DNA of 64,000 bases from Mrakia gelida (taxonomy: Eukaryota; Basidiomycota; Tremellomycetes; Cystofilobasidiales; Mrakiaceae). Below the pieces are notes generated by a model. It ran no database searches. It worked only from the letters and a program-made list of their open reading frames with translations, and was not told where the DNA came from. Below are positions 10,501-20,613 of the stretch, piece after piece. Location of the stretch: positions 186,001-250,000 of the forward strand of contig BRON01000015.1 of the NCBI GenBank assembly GCA_024345305.1. Direction: 5' to 3'. Position 1 is the stretch's first letter; each line of letters opens with the position of its first letter. A program made the position numbers and the translations under genes.

Positions 10501-12261
10501 AGGGAGTGTGCACGACGCGATCTCCCTTGACGAGGACGATGAGGACGGATCGCACAACTACAGCAACAGCAACAATCGACCCTTCCCCTCCACCTCCGAT
10601 ACCGTCTTCGCTTCCCCTCGCGGATCGACTCGAGATCCTTCGCCCGTCAAAGGAGAGGTCGTGGGGAGTCAGCCATCGAAGGTTCGACAGTCGTTGATCC
10701 TTCTCGAGGAGGTGGACGTGTTGTTCAACGAGGAGGATAAAGGGTTCTGGCAAGGGCTGATTGCGTTGATCTCGGAGTCGAGGAGACCGATTGTGATGAC
10801 TTGTAATGGTGAGTTTCGGCGTCTTCGTTTCGAGTCGACGCGTGCCGATCTTGCTCGGTCCTCCCTCGCTCTTTCCCAAACTGACTCCTCGTCCCACCTT
10901 TCCTCCCCTTCATCGTTTCATCTTGCGTCCGAAGACCTCTCCACCATTCCCCTCCTCGACCTCCCTCTCCAAACCATCCTGGAATACCAACCTCCTCCCT
11001 GCTCCCTCGCCGTCCCGTACCTTCACCTCCTCGCCCAGGCTCAAGGCTTTTCACCCTCCCTTCAGTCCATCGAGAGAGTCTACACCAAGACGGCTGTCTA
11101 CCGAGCACCTGGTTCTGGACTGGAAGATGGAGTGGGTCATCCGGCGCCGAGTCAGGAGAGGGAGGGGAGTGACTTGAGGAGAGCTATCGCGGCGTTGCAG
11201 ATCGGGTGTTGTGAGGAGAGTGAGAAGAGGGGAGAAATTGGAGAGGGAGCGGTTGGGGATGTGTTGGAAGGGTTGGAGAGGGAGGGTGGGCATTGGGAGG
11301 TCGGGTTGGGGGATTGGGCGACGGGTGGGAGTAGGAGGAAGACGGGAGAAGCGATGGCCGTTGATCAACAGCAACAACAGCAGCAGCAGTCTTCCTCGGC
11401 CAACAGCACCAACCCACCATCATCCTCGACGTCTTCAACAACCCTCGAATCCATCTCCACCCTCCTCGACAACATCTCCTTCATCAACTCGCACATCGAC
11501 ATCCGAACCTCCACCCTCCTCGAACTCGAAGAGATCGATCGCTACGATCCTTCCCCGGACGACGAAGTCGGCTACGACTTGCTGAGGAAGTGGAAGGGAG
11601 ATCCGGTGGATGGACCTCCTGTGCTGGCTGGGACGGGGTGGGAGAGGGAGATGGCGATTGAGGCGGGTGTGCTGGCGAGGGAGTTGTTTGATGAGGAGGT
11701 CCAGGAGGGTGGGATCGGGAGTGGGAAGGAGAGCGAGAAGGCTTGGAGTTTGAGGGAGATTCAGGAGAAGAGGCGAGTAGTTGCCTCCCTTTCCTACTTG
11801 ATTTGGGCCGGATAGGAGTGGGGAGAAGAACGGAGCGAGCGAGACCGAAAACTGACCGGCTCATCGTTTCCCTTTCGACGCGTCTCCTCCTCCTCATTAG
11901 ATCGCACCACCTCCTCTCCCTCCTCACCTACCTCTCCCCTCTTATCGAACCCCCGACCCCACTCCTCCCTCACCCTTCCCTCCTCCTCTCCCACGCACCC
12001 TTCATCCGTCACCTCGTCTCCCAAGACGACGCCTTCGTTCTCGAGGAAGCTCAGGGACTTCGAGCTGCTGAAGAGGGAGGGAGGACCATTCGACCTAGTG
12101 CACGAGCGGCGATGATTGCGCTGGCGATTGGGAGGACGGGTGGGGAGATGGCTGGGGGTGGTGGGAGTTCGAGGTTGTATGGGTATCAGAGGTGGGTGGT
12201 CAGGTTAGAGGAGGCGGAGTTGAGGGAGGTGAGAGGGAGCGGGTTGGGGGTGGGGTGGTGA
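7571..12261 (+). CDS. ELG1: Elg1/ATAD5-type RFC-like ATPase (PCNA unloader subunit)
   Basis: Start chosen at [14 protein letters not shown] in a good initiation context. The first ~650 residues are low-complexity and basic/acidic with two HSFF motifs (HSFFKP at the N terminus, HSFFAKRK near 9100) that look like degenerate PCNA-binding motifs. Then [17 protein letters not shown] (the RFC-box entry), Walker [11 protein letters not shown] (around 10147), Walker [12 protein letters not shown] (around 10700), [13 protein letters not shown], and [18 protein letters not shown] Gly/Ser-rich insert of about 170 residues separates Walker A from Walker B. Three introns are read: 8082-8183, 10809-10934 and a GC-AG intron 11773-11900. 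C terminus ends after [16 protein letters not shown] at 12261. Family role: with Rfc2-5 it unloads PCNA after replication; nuclear. A Q-run lies near 11370. Confidence 0.88.
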
Positions 12262-12508
12262 GGGAGGTGAGGAGTACGGGCAGCGTAGTCCAGCTCACTT
12301 CCAAATCATGCATGAAAAGTCTTGGTAACAGAATGCGAGGCGAGAGAGAGAGTGGAGGGGAGGAAAGCTCGACGAGAGCGAAGGCGAACGACGCGGAGTC
12401 GATTGAGCTGGTTCTGGACGTTGATCACTTGGGGCTTTCATCGATTGATCCAGCCTAAATACAGCTACATACTTGAGACAATCCCTCTCTGGTTGCTTCG
12501 AACGCTCA
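12262..12508. other. 3' flank of ELG1, nothing recognised
   Basis: No supported coding region. The sequence holds the ELG1 3' UTR and its likely polyadenylation zone (CCTAAATACA near 12455). Confidence 0.4.
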
Positions 12509-12640
12509 GTTCCGCTCGTCAGCTTTTCTTTTCCCACCATCTCTCGCGCCAGTCGAAACGCGAACGGACTCGAACGGTCGCTGATCGATTCAAGTTTACA
12601 ACCCGACCGTCATGAGGTCCACCCAGACTCATATATCGGT
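12509..12640 (+). promoter_or_regulatory. orphan copy of the RNA-gene upstream element with TATA-like string
   Basis: TTTTCCCACCATCTCTCGC, CCAGTCGAAACGCGAACG and GGTCGCTGATCGATTC match the upstream block of RNA-gene copy 1 almost base for base over about 80 nt, on the plus strand. A TATA-like CATATATCG follows at about 12630, at the same kind of distance as in the two RNA genes. The sequence after the TATA does not resemble the RNA of copies 1 and 2, so this element may drive a different RNA. Confidence 0.5.
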
Positions 12641-13142
12641 ATCTTCGCTTCACCTATCGAGTGGAGAGCCCAAAACGGCGTCGAACATCCTCGGTCAAGA
12701 CGAAGAGAAGTGCAGACTCTCAGCCCTCGATCGTCCTCTCGGAACCGTTTTGAGACGCGACCGGCCTCCTTTCCCCCCTCCTCGCCCTTCTCTTCCTTTT
12801 CCTCCGATACTCTTTTTGGCCCGCTTTTGGATCAAATACATAAGCAGCAGAAGGGCGAGCGGAACCCCAACCCAGGCAAAAAACCGAGCTCAAAGGCACG
12901 AAAAGCGACCACCCTCCTTCGATAAGGTGAAAGCGCGTCAGGATGGCACAGCGGTTTGAGACGATGTGATTCGGTTTTGGGTGACGGCTCCACAACGATG
13001 CAGCAACCGGATCGAGACTCCCTTCGTCCCAAACATCACGCTCGAGAAGTCCAGTCTTTAGTCGAAGAAAAGTCAAAGACGACGCGTCGGATCCATCGTT
13101 TTGTTTTCGGTGTGTATGGGAGGTTGTGCGGAGGAGGGTCAT
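12641..13142 (+). other. possible RNA-gene region downstream of the orphan element
   Basis: No protein-coding signal. An A-box-like TGGCACAGCGG (12944-12954) and a weaker B-box-like GGATCGAGACTC (13009-13020) are spaced as in RNA polymerase III genes, but no tRNA cloverleaf forms. A TACATAAG string lies near 12837. I cannot name an RNA here. Confidence 0.25.
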
Positions 13143-13765
13143 TCGTTCGGGCGTGAGTACAATCTATATCCTCGTCGAGTATCGAAAACTGAAGGAAGGA
13201 AGAGAGCGAGCGAACTGACGAGCTCTTCGTCGGGTCCTTTACTCTCAGCTCGTCCGCCGTCGCCATTGGTTTCGTCGGTGCCGTCGGATGCAACTTTGCT
13301 ACTAGGATCAGGTTCCTCCTGAGGATCGATGAAGCCCTGGACGTGTTCGCGACTCACTGTGTTCGCCCCTCCTTGATCTATACATGAGATGGAGATCAGC
13401 CCGCTTTCCTCGAGCTGAACCTCCCTCCTTTCTTTCCTTTCTCAGGTCGGAGGAGTTATCGGAAACTGCATGACTGGTCTCTTCGCTCAGGCTTCCGTCG
13501 CCAGCTTGGATGGATTCAGTGTCATCGCTGGAGGATGGATCGACCACAACTACGTCCAGGTAAGCGTCTCGAGCTCGAAGGAACGCGTCCAGGCGAAGTG
13601 ACGAGACTCCTCGCTTACCTCTCGTTCTTCCTCTCCCTTCCTTCTTCAGCTCGGATACCAGATCGCTGATTCGGTCACCGGAATGGCTTACTCCTTCGTC
13701 GTGACCTCTATCCTCTGCTGGATTCTCCACTTCATCCCTGGACTCTCCCTCCGAACCAACGAGGT
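13143..13765 (+). pseudogene. partial duplicate of the ammonium transporter gene (3' exons)
   Basis: This block matches 24412-25028 of the full ammonium transporter gene at very high identity through exons and introns alike: end of one exon (GGGCGTGAGTAC), then SSAVAIGFVGAVGCNFATRI, then VGGVIGNCMTGLFAQASVAS, then LGYQIADS and ILCWILHFIPGLSLRTNE. Similarity stops inside the codons after RTNE, where the copy runs into unrelated sequence with ACGCGTC. Exon reading frames are still open, with a few amino-acid changes (R for K, T for A, V for M). Retention of introns shows a DNA-level duplication, and the near-identity of introns implies it is recent or kept similar by gene conversion. Only a few of 11 membrane helices remain, so it cannot be a working transporter. 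Confidence 0.9.
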
Positions 13766-13869
13766 AGACGACGCGTCTCGACCGTCGGCGAAGGACGGAG
13801 GAACTCAGCCTCGAGGCAAGTACATTAGCGTGAAAAGCAATTGCAGAGAGAAGGATATATACATAGATA

Positions 13870-15032
13870 TCAGAAGAACTCCTCGACTTGCTTCGGGTTC
13901 CAGCCTTCGAACATCTCGTTCGCCAAAGGCTCGTTTCCGACTCCTCCCTCTCCCTCGTCCCACATCACCTTCAACCACGCCAGAAAGTCACCCTTCTCCT
14001 CCCACTGCTGAGTCCCCCACTCTCGCGTCTGATGGAAGACGGTGGCGTCCGGGTTCTTGGCGAGGAGGAGCTTCGAGAGCGAGAGAAGCGAGACGCGACT
14101 TCCCTGAATTGGAAAGATCGAGTTGGCAAGTCGAGAGGGCAGGAGATCTAGTGGGAAAAACGAGCGGTGGTTCATTAGTGCTCCAAAAAGTGTGTGGGAG
14201 ATATACGAGAAGAGAGAACGCACTGAGGAGGATGTAGGCGAGGAATGAGGCGACGTCTTTTCGCGTGGTCATCGAGATCTTGGATTCGCCCTCTCCAATG
14301 ATCAGGATCTCGTTATTCTGGACTCTGAGCCAAGGGAATCAACGATTTCAGTATAGATACTCAACCTCGATAAGGAACTTGATGGACTTACTCCAGAGCG
14401 ACGGGGACGACGAGATCCATAAAAAATCCAGTCAGAAGCAAAAGCGACGGCATCTCGAGCCTCTGAAGTTCGAACTGGAAGGCTCTCTTGGCGAAGAGAG
14501 GATGACCAGTCTCGTGAACGGTGGTGTCGTTTCCAAACTCGCTGTCGGAAGAGAAGAAAGGGACGAGTCAACGACGTACAGGGTGAGACGCGTCGAGCTA
14601 AACAAGACTGACCTCGGAACGAAGAGCTGTACCCCAACAGCCTTCGAAGCTTTAGCGAGAGCGAGCTGATGTTCCAAGGCGGCGATGGAGAATGTAGAAA
14701 CGACGACCTCGACTCCTTGAAGGGCGTTCTCAAGAGAAGCAGGATCCGAATAATCGACCTCGACGACGTAGGCTCCCGCCGAAATGAACTCACTCCTTTG
14801 CTGCTGGGCCGTCCATCTAGAACAAGAAGAAGGGAGAAAGAGTTAGCGATCGCTCTCCAGACAACGAAGATCAAGAAAAATGCGAACAGCTGAGCTCCTC
14901 CCCAAGATCGTCAAGTTCGCCCCGGCAGCGAGGAGAGCGGTCGAGAGTCGAGAAGTACGCTCCCAAGCTGCACGAGTGAGCGCTCTGAGCCGTGAGACCT
15001 CCAGCGACGGCGATGTTCTTGTAGGTTGACAT
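13870..15032 (-). pseudogene. NmrA-like/isoflavone-reductase-like gene with frameshifts
   Basis: Minus strand, from MSTYKNIAVAGGLTAQSAHS (ATG at 15032) to a stop at 13870. It is a close paralog of the next gene (15357-16679). Two breaks are visible. After SLGAYFSTLDR the family frame (LLAAGANLTILGR) is found shifted by one. At about 14787-14797 the tandem GAGTGAGT, where the paralog codes K-E-F, adds four bases and gives a TGA; the correct frame resumes at once (FISAGAYVVEVDYSDPASLE). Downstream exons remain open and conserved: LFVPR, EFGNDTTVHETGHPLF, GFFMDLVVPVALE, NNEILIIGEGESKISM, and the end GWNPKQVEEFF. A short unusual intron cannot be fully excluded for the first break. Confidence 0.75.
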
Positions 15033-15356
15033 GTTCTCGAGGACGGTGATGAGGGGTAGAGAGGAAAGAAAAGGAAAAAGAAGGAGAGGGTCGAAGAAGT
15101 GAGCCCGAGTCGACGCGAGCCCGAATCTCGACCGCTCCACGACGAGATCTCTATTTCGATGATGGTCGAGGGAGGTCATCAAATGGAGGTCAGAGGCCGA
15201 AAACATAAGTGGATTGGTGCTCAGAGTCCGGGGTGGCGAAAGGTAAAACGAGGAGAGGAAAAAGACGAGAGTTCGAGGGAAGCGCGACGACGGGTCGTGA
15301 GGACTTCGACGTGCTGTCCCGTCAACCAAAGTCGAAAGAAAAGTGGCATAAGATAC

Positions 15357-16679
15357 TCAGAAGAACTCTTCAATCCTTCTCGGGTTCCATCCCGGGAACA
15401 GATCGTTCGCAAGAGGCTCGTCCCCCACTCCTCCCTCCCCTCGATCCCAAGTGACTTTCAACCACGCGACAAAGTCGCCTTCCTCTGCGAACCTCTTGAG
15501 CGCCTCTTCGTGAGACTCGTGAACGATCCTGGCCGTGGGGTTTTTGGCGAGGAGAAGAGGAGCGAGAGAGAGGAGGGAGCCGCTGTGACCTTGGATGGGG
15601 AAACTCGCGTTCGAGAGTCGAGAGGGAGGGAGATCTGTGAAGCGAGGCGAAGGAAAGGGGTCGAGAAGAGCGAGTCAGTAACTGACTCTGTTAAGTAGCG
15701 CTAGAAATGAACGTGACCCGCCGAAGAGTGCGCTCACTCAGAAGGATGTAACTCAGGTACGACGCAACGTCGGCTCGAGTCGTGAACGAGATGTTCGCTT
15801 TGCCCTCTCCGATGATGAGAATTTCGTCGTTCTTGACTCTGGAAATGTGGAAATCGTGCCAGCGTCAGCTCTACCTCGGGATCAGGAGGCGATGAGAACA
15901 GCGAGGACGAACTCGAGAGCGACGGGAACGATCCAATCCATGAAGAATCCGTTGAAGAGAAGGAGGTAAGGGAGGCCAAGGTCTCGAAGTTGTTGTTGAA
16001 GGAGGGTCTTCGAGTACATGGGGTTGTCGGGAGTGAGAGTGGTGGTGTCGTTTCCGAACTCGCTGTTCGAGAGAAGAAGAAGAAAAGACGGACGCGTCGC
16101 GCAGAGGGACGGGGGAGAATCGATGGTCAGCGTTTATGGTGAGCCGCAAGATAGCGTGAGAAGTGACAGAGGGGAAGAACCTTGGAACAAAGAGCTTGAC
16201 TCCAGCAGCTTTGGCAGCCTTCGCGAGGACGAGCTGGAGACTCAAGCCTCCGATGGAGAGAGCTGAGATGACGACGTCGATTCCTTGGAGAGCCTTCTCG
16301 AGGGAGGAAGGATCGTCGTAATCCACGGCGACGACTTTGGCTCCGAGAGAGGTGAACTCCTTGGCCGAAGGGCCTTCCATCTAAAGGAGGATCGAAGTAG
16401 GAAGGGTTGAAGGTCAGAGTTCGCCGGAAAGGGAGAAAGAGCGAGGATGAAAGGGAAGACCAACGGCAGATTCTCGCCCCAAGATGGTCAAGTTAGCTCC
16501 TGCTTTGAGAAGTGAACGAGCGAAGAACTGTAGTGATATAAAGTCAAGGCGTCAGTGGAGGGTGAAGGTCGAGCGAGCAAAGGAGGGAGGAAACGCCAGC
16601 TCACCCCTCCGAGCGACGCTGAGTTCGGAGTCTGAGGAGTCAAGCCTCCCGCGACAGCGATGTTCTTGTAGGTGGACAT
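15357..16679 (-). CDS. NmrA-like NAD(P)-binding protein (isoflavone-reductase-like)
   Basis: Minus strand, ATG at 16679 to TGA at 15357, about six exons. N terminus KNIAVAGGLTPQ (atypical glycine-rich Rossmann loop, with GG-L-T in place of G-A-T-G), next exon FFARSLLKAGANLTILGRES (beta2 with the LGR NADP-selecting segment), then AKVVAVDYDDPSSLEKALQG, VISALSIGG, GVKLFVPR, EFGNDTTTLTPDNP, YLLLFNGFFMDWIVPVALE, NDEILIIGEGKANISF, and WNPRRIEEFF at the end. Length of about 300 residues fits the family. NmrA-like proteins bind dinucleotides; some regulate nitrogen metabolite repression, others are reductases. The two roles cannot be separated here. It lies tail-to-head with the pseudogene to its left, and a third copy is at 35781. 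Confidence 0.85.
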
Positions 16680-17406
16680 TGAGCAGGAGGTATCAAAGAG
16701 TGGTGAGGGGAGAGGGTGGCGGTTGGGGGTGAGAAGAGGAGGAAATGGACGGAGAGAAGAGTAGAAGGAGGAGAGTCCGACTCGAACGGTGAACGCATGA
16801 GCCAAAGCTGACATGTCGCGATGCTCAGCCTCGGTTAGTGGCAATTCGACCGAGGCTGAGTCTTCATCAGGACTACGTGGGCTTCGACAATCTCGAGGGA
16901 CGGAGAACGGGAGACAAGGAAGATTGAAGAGGGAGAAGGAGGAGCTCAAGACGGGTGAGCTCGACCTTTCGTTCGTCCCCTCTCTTCCCGGCCCTTCCAA
17001 ATTCTTCAGGGAGAAGCGACGCAGCTAGGTAGAAGGAGTGAGAGCCCGAGAGAAGTCAAGAGAGACTGAGATCAGTCGAGATTCATGGGATGGACGTTGG
17101 GAGTCGAACGAAGACGAGCTCGATGGAAAACGATGAGCTCGTCGAACGTCGAGCGCTCCTTTCTTCCTCCCTCTCCCTCTCTTCCCCCTGCTCCTGACGT
17201 CCATGAGCTTGGGTCGGATTTCACTCTCCCTTCACATCATCAAGCCCGCTCATCTCTCTCTCAGGAAACTCTTCTCGATCTCCTCCGACTCTGGTATCTA
17301 TCGGCCATCCCCGTCGACGCCCAATCACTCTCAAAGACGCTTCTCCTCCTCCCTTCCCTCGACACCCATCTCCCTCCCTCCCTCAACTTCCTACCCTTCT
17401 TCCAAG
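16680..17406. other. divergent promoter between NmrA-like gene and NIT1-like gene
   Basis: Start codons at 16679 (minus) and 17407 (plus) face apart over 727 bp. The plus side ends in a long CT-rich leader typical of 5' UTRs in this window. No other feature is supported. Confidence 0.45.
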
Positions 17407-19039
17407 ATGGTCAAAGCCGCCGTCACTCAGATCACATCCACGAACGATGTCAAACACAACCTCAAGATCTCTGAGCTCGTCGTGAGAGGAGCAGCCGCGG
17501 AAGGGGCGAAGGTGAGCTTTCTTTTCCCACCGTCCCTCCCTCCCTCTTTTCCCTCGTCCTCCTTCTCTCTCAAGCCGTCGCTGTTCTCTTGTCTCTCTGT
17601 GCAGGTCATATTCTTACCTGAAGCCGCAGACTTCATCACCAACGACGCCCACGAGTGCTTCCTTCTCTCGCCTCCCATCTCGAGACATGAGTACACTGTT
17701 CGTCCGTCTTTCCTTCTCTTCGTCCTTCTCGCTCGACTTCACAGTGCGTTCCTCGAGCTCTGAACTGATGTTAGGATCTCCTCCTGTATCTAGATCGGTC
17801 TCCAAACCTTTGCCAAAGAGCTCCAGGTCACTATTCTGGCAGGTATCCACGATACCCCCGAAGACGACGAGCCGAACGACGACGGTCCTGGAAGCGAGCG
17901 AGTGTTCAACACCCAGGTCGTTATCGGGCCCGATGGTAGCATCGTTGACTCTTATAGGAAGGTAAGCTTGTTTCTTATCGGTACCTTTCGGAACGAGGTG
18001 GAAATCGAGCGAGAGAGCTGAACTCTCGTTCGACCTTCCTGGCCTACCGTTCCCTCTCGTCCTTTCGCTCGTATTTCTCTCTCAGGTCCACCTCTTCGAT
18101 GTCGCTCTCACCGGAGGTGCATCCTCCGCAGGTCCCAACGGTCCCTCGGAAGCTCCCACCAACGGATCAGTTCCTCCAACGAAGAAGGCTCTCGTCGGAG
18201 AAAGCTCGAGGATCCGACCTGGAATGAAGATCAACGAGCCTGTTCAGACAGAGATCGGGAAGATTGGGCTGGAGATTTGCTACGACATCAGGTGATTCTG
18301 AGGTCTCTTTCTCTTTGCTCCGAGTGCTCCAGTACTGCATCGTTCATCGCGCTCCTCGAGGTCGCGTCGTGAGCGACGCGTCTCGACTCGCTACCCGTCC
18401 CACCGTCCTTTCTCTTTCGTGTCTCAACTTTCACTTGATACCAAAAGCTGAACTCGATCCTCTTTCGTTCCCAGGTTCCCTGAGATCCACACGATCCTCA
18501 CTCGCAAAGGAGCCGAGATCATCTCCATCCCGTCCGCCTTCACTCTCAAAACGGGAAAGGATCACTGGTACACTCTCCTCAAGGCTCTCGCGATCACCTA
18601 CCAGGTCTATGTTTTTGCCTCTGCACAAGCGTAAGCCTCCCTTCACTCTGCTCGCCTTGTTTCCTCGCTCTCCCTCTCAAACTCGAGGCTCACACCTTTC
18701 GGCCCTCGCCCTGCTTTCCCTCTCGTCGCTTCCCACCTCGTCTCTCTTTCTTGCTCATTCAGCGGCGCTCACAATCCCACCCGTTCCTCGTGGGGTGAAG
18801 CTCTCATCTTCTCACCCTGGGGAGTCGAGCTCGGTCGCCTACCTTCGATCGACGACGAGCTCGGACCCATCGAGACGCGTCCCAAGTTCGGAGAGCCTGG
18901 CTCGGAGATGAAGGCTGCTTGGGTGACGGTGGAGGTTGACTTGGAGGGAGAGGGAGGAGTGGTGGGAACGAGGAAGCAGATCCCTTTGGCGATTCAGAAG
19001 AGGGAGGATGTGTACGGAATTGTTGGAGAGAAGGCTTGA
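17407..19039 (+). CDS. carbon-nitrogen hydrolase, deaminated glutathione amidase type (NIT1-like)
   Basis: ATG at 17407 (MVKAAVTQITSTNDVKHNL) to TGA at 19037-19039, in about six exons. The three catalytic residues of the nitrilase superfamily are all present: Glu in LPEAADFI, Lys in YRKVHLFDV and Cys in ICYDIRFPE (the last split by an intron). The LPEA-x-DFI and CYD-x-RFPE forms are those of the Nit1 branch (mammalian Nit1, yeast NIT2), which hydrolyses deaminated glutathione, a repair reaction in the cytosol or mitochondria. Later motifs AEIISIPSAFT, GKDHWYTLLKALAI, WGEALIFSPWG and the end VYGIVGEKA also fit. An extra loop rich in Ser/Pro/Gly follows HLFDVALTG. Introns have GT donors and CTGAC branch sites; one contains GACGCGTC. 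Confidence 0.88.
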
Positions 19040-19349
19040 GGGAGGGAGAGGGTTCGGTGGAGATAGACAGATGGATAGGCTTGGATTGGGATTAGATGTC
19101 TCGCGGGTATGTTCCCATGCACAAACGAGTAGTTGAGGGGAGGGGAAAGCAAGAAGGAACGAGCGACGAGACCCTCGACGCGTCTCGTCTGTTCGTTCGC
19201 AAGCTCTCTCTGGAGCTTCCTCTTTTTCCCACCCTTCCTCGTCCGCGTTCGTTCAAACATAAACCAATCCATTCTGTCGTCACTACCACCAATCCAGTAA
19301 AATTAACTCCTCTCACCAACCCTCACTCCCTCTCTCGTCGCCTTCCGCC
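19040..19349. other. convergent 3' flanks
   Basis: Short gap between the NIT1-like stop and the stop of the DUF3602 gene on the other strand. Contains one GACGCGTC (about 19176). No gene seen. Confidence 0.4.
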
Positions 19350-20613
19350 CTACTTCCTCTCCCTCGACTTGCTCCGACTGAAGTCCCTCACGAGATTCTT
19401 CAACCCCTCCACGACTCCTCCTCCTCCTCCCGAAGTATGATGTGGTCGATTCTCTCCTCCCGCTCGTCCTCGATCCTCCGGCGAAGGACTCGCAGGCGTG
19501 CCAGCGGAGGGATGGAAGTTGCCTGCTCCTCCTCGACCCGAAACCTTGTGGTCGAACGAAACGCGAGGCTCGACGAGGGTGTGATTCGAGTGTCCTCCGG
19601 GAGAGTGAATGTTTCCTGCTCCGCCTAGAGAGAACGAGCGAAGAGAAGGGACGAGGAGGGGGAGAGAAGAGGAAGGTCAGTTCAGTTCGTGATTCGGCCG
19701 ACGACGAGTCGAGAGTCGAAGTGGTGAACAGAAGGAAGACGAGCACTCACCCTTCCCAAAGCTCTGAGGAGCGCCAGCTCTCGACTCAGCGTAGTGCTGT
19801 CGCACCTTGTCGTCCTCCTCATCCAGAGTCCTCAGGTCCTCCCTCCCCTCCTCCGCGAAGCCAAGGTTCCCAGGTCCTCCTCGACCGTTCCTGACGGAAG
19901 CTCCGTTCGCTCGTTCTCGGCTGACGCTTCGTTCCAGGGAGTCTCCACCGACGAAGTTTCCTTGGCCACCACTGGAGAAGGGAGAGGAGTCGAGATCAGT
20001 TACTGAGCGACCGACGAAGACGGACGCGTCGAATTCGAGAGACGCAGGGTGAAGCCGACGAGGATACAGGGACAAGGTCGAGAACTCACCGTCCACTTGA
20101 TCGAATCTTGCCAGCATCAGCAGCTCGTCGTTCACGAACGAGCTGAGCTTCCAGAGCGTCCTCCTCGAGGGTTCGAGCTCGATCAGAGGGATCTCGCGAT
20201 GGCGACCTGACGAGGAGAGCGATGAAAGAGCATGGGGAACCGAAGTCAGCGCTCCAGTTCGACCGGGTGAGCGTGAAGGTAGGGATGGGAAACCCACCTA
20301 ACGTTTCCGGATCCTCCTCGACCAGAGTGGGTGGGTTTGTTGGAGGGGTGAGGCGAGACGTGTCGACCTCGTTCGACGGAGGTTTCGTTTGAAGAGTCGC
20401 GCTGAAGGGAGGAGAGAAACGGAAAGAGCAAGGGAGTCAGCACTGAGTTGTATGAGGCAAACCGAGTAGGAAGTAAAGAAGACAAGAGTGGAAGTGCGAA
20501 AGCGGGTAGAGAGCAGCTGAGGAACGGGAAGGAAGGAAAGGGAGCCGGGGAAACAGCCAAGCTCATCGAACGTTCCTTCCCTCCGTTCTTCTGCCCTCCC
20601 GTCCGTATGACAT
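19350..20613 (-). CDS. PAR32/AMU1-like DUF3602 protein with five G[RK]GGxGN repeats
   Basis: Minus strand, ATG at 20613 (MSYGREGRRTEGRN), spliced in frame through five exons to TAG at 19350. Five glycine-rich repeats are read: GRGGSGN, GRGGQGN (split by an intron), GRGGPGN, GKGGAGN (split by an intron) and GRGGAGN. Between them are an acidic helix-like stretch (ARTLEEDALEAQLVRERR) and DEEDDKVRQHYAESR. The C terminus is VVEGLKNLVRDFSRSKSRER followed by K. The motif defines DUF3602; the characterised yeast member Par32/Amu1, a TORC1-Npr1 target, inhibits ammonium transporters Mep1/Mep3 at the plasma membrane. Here the gene is head-to-head with an ammonium transporter. Orthology to Par32 rather than to other DUF3602 proteins is inference. 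No membrane segments. Confidence 0.82.
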
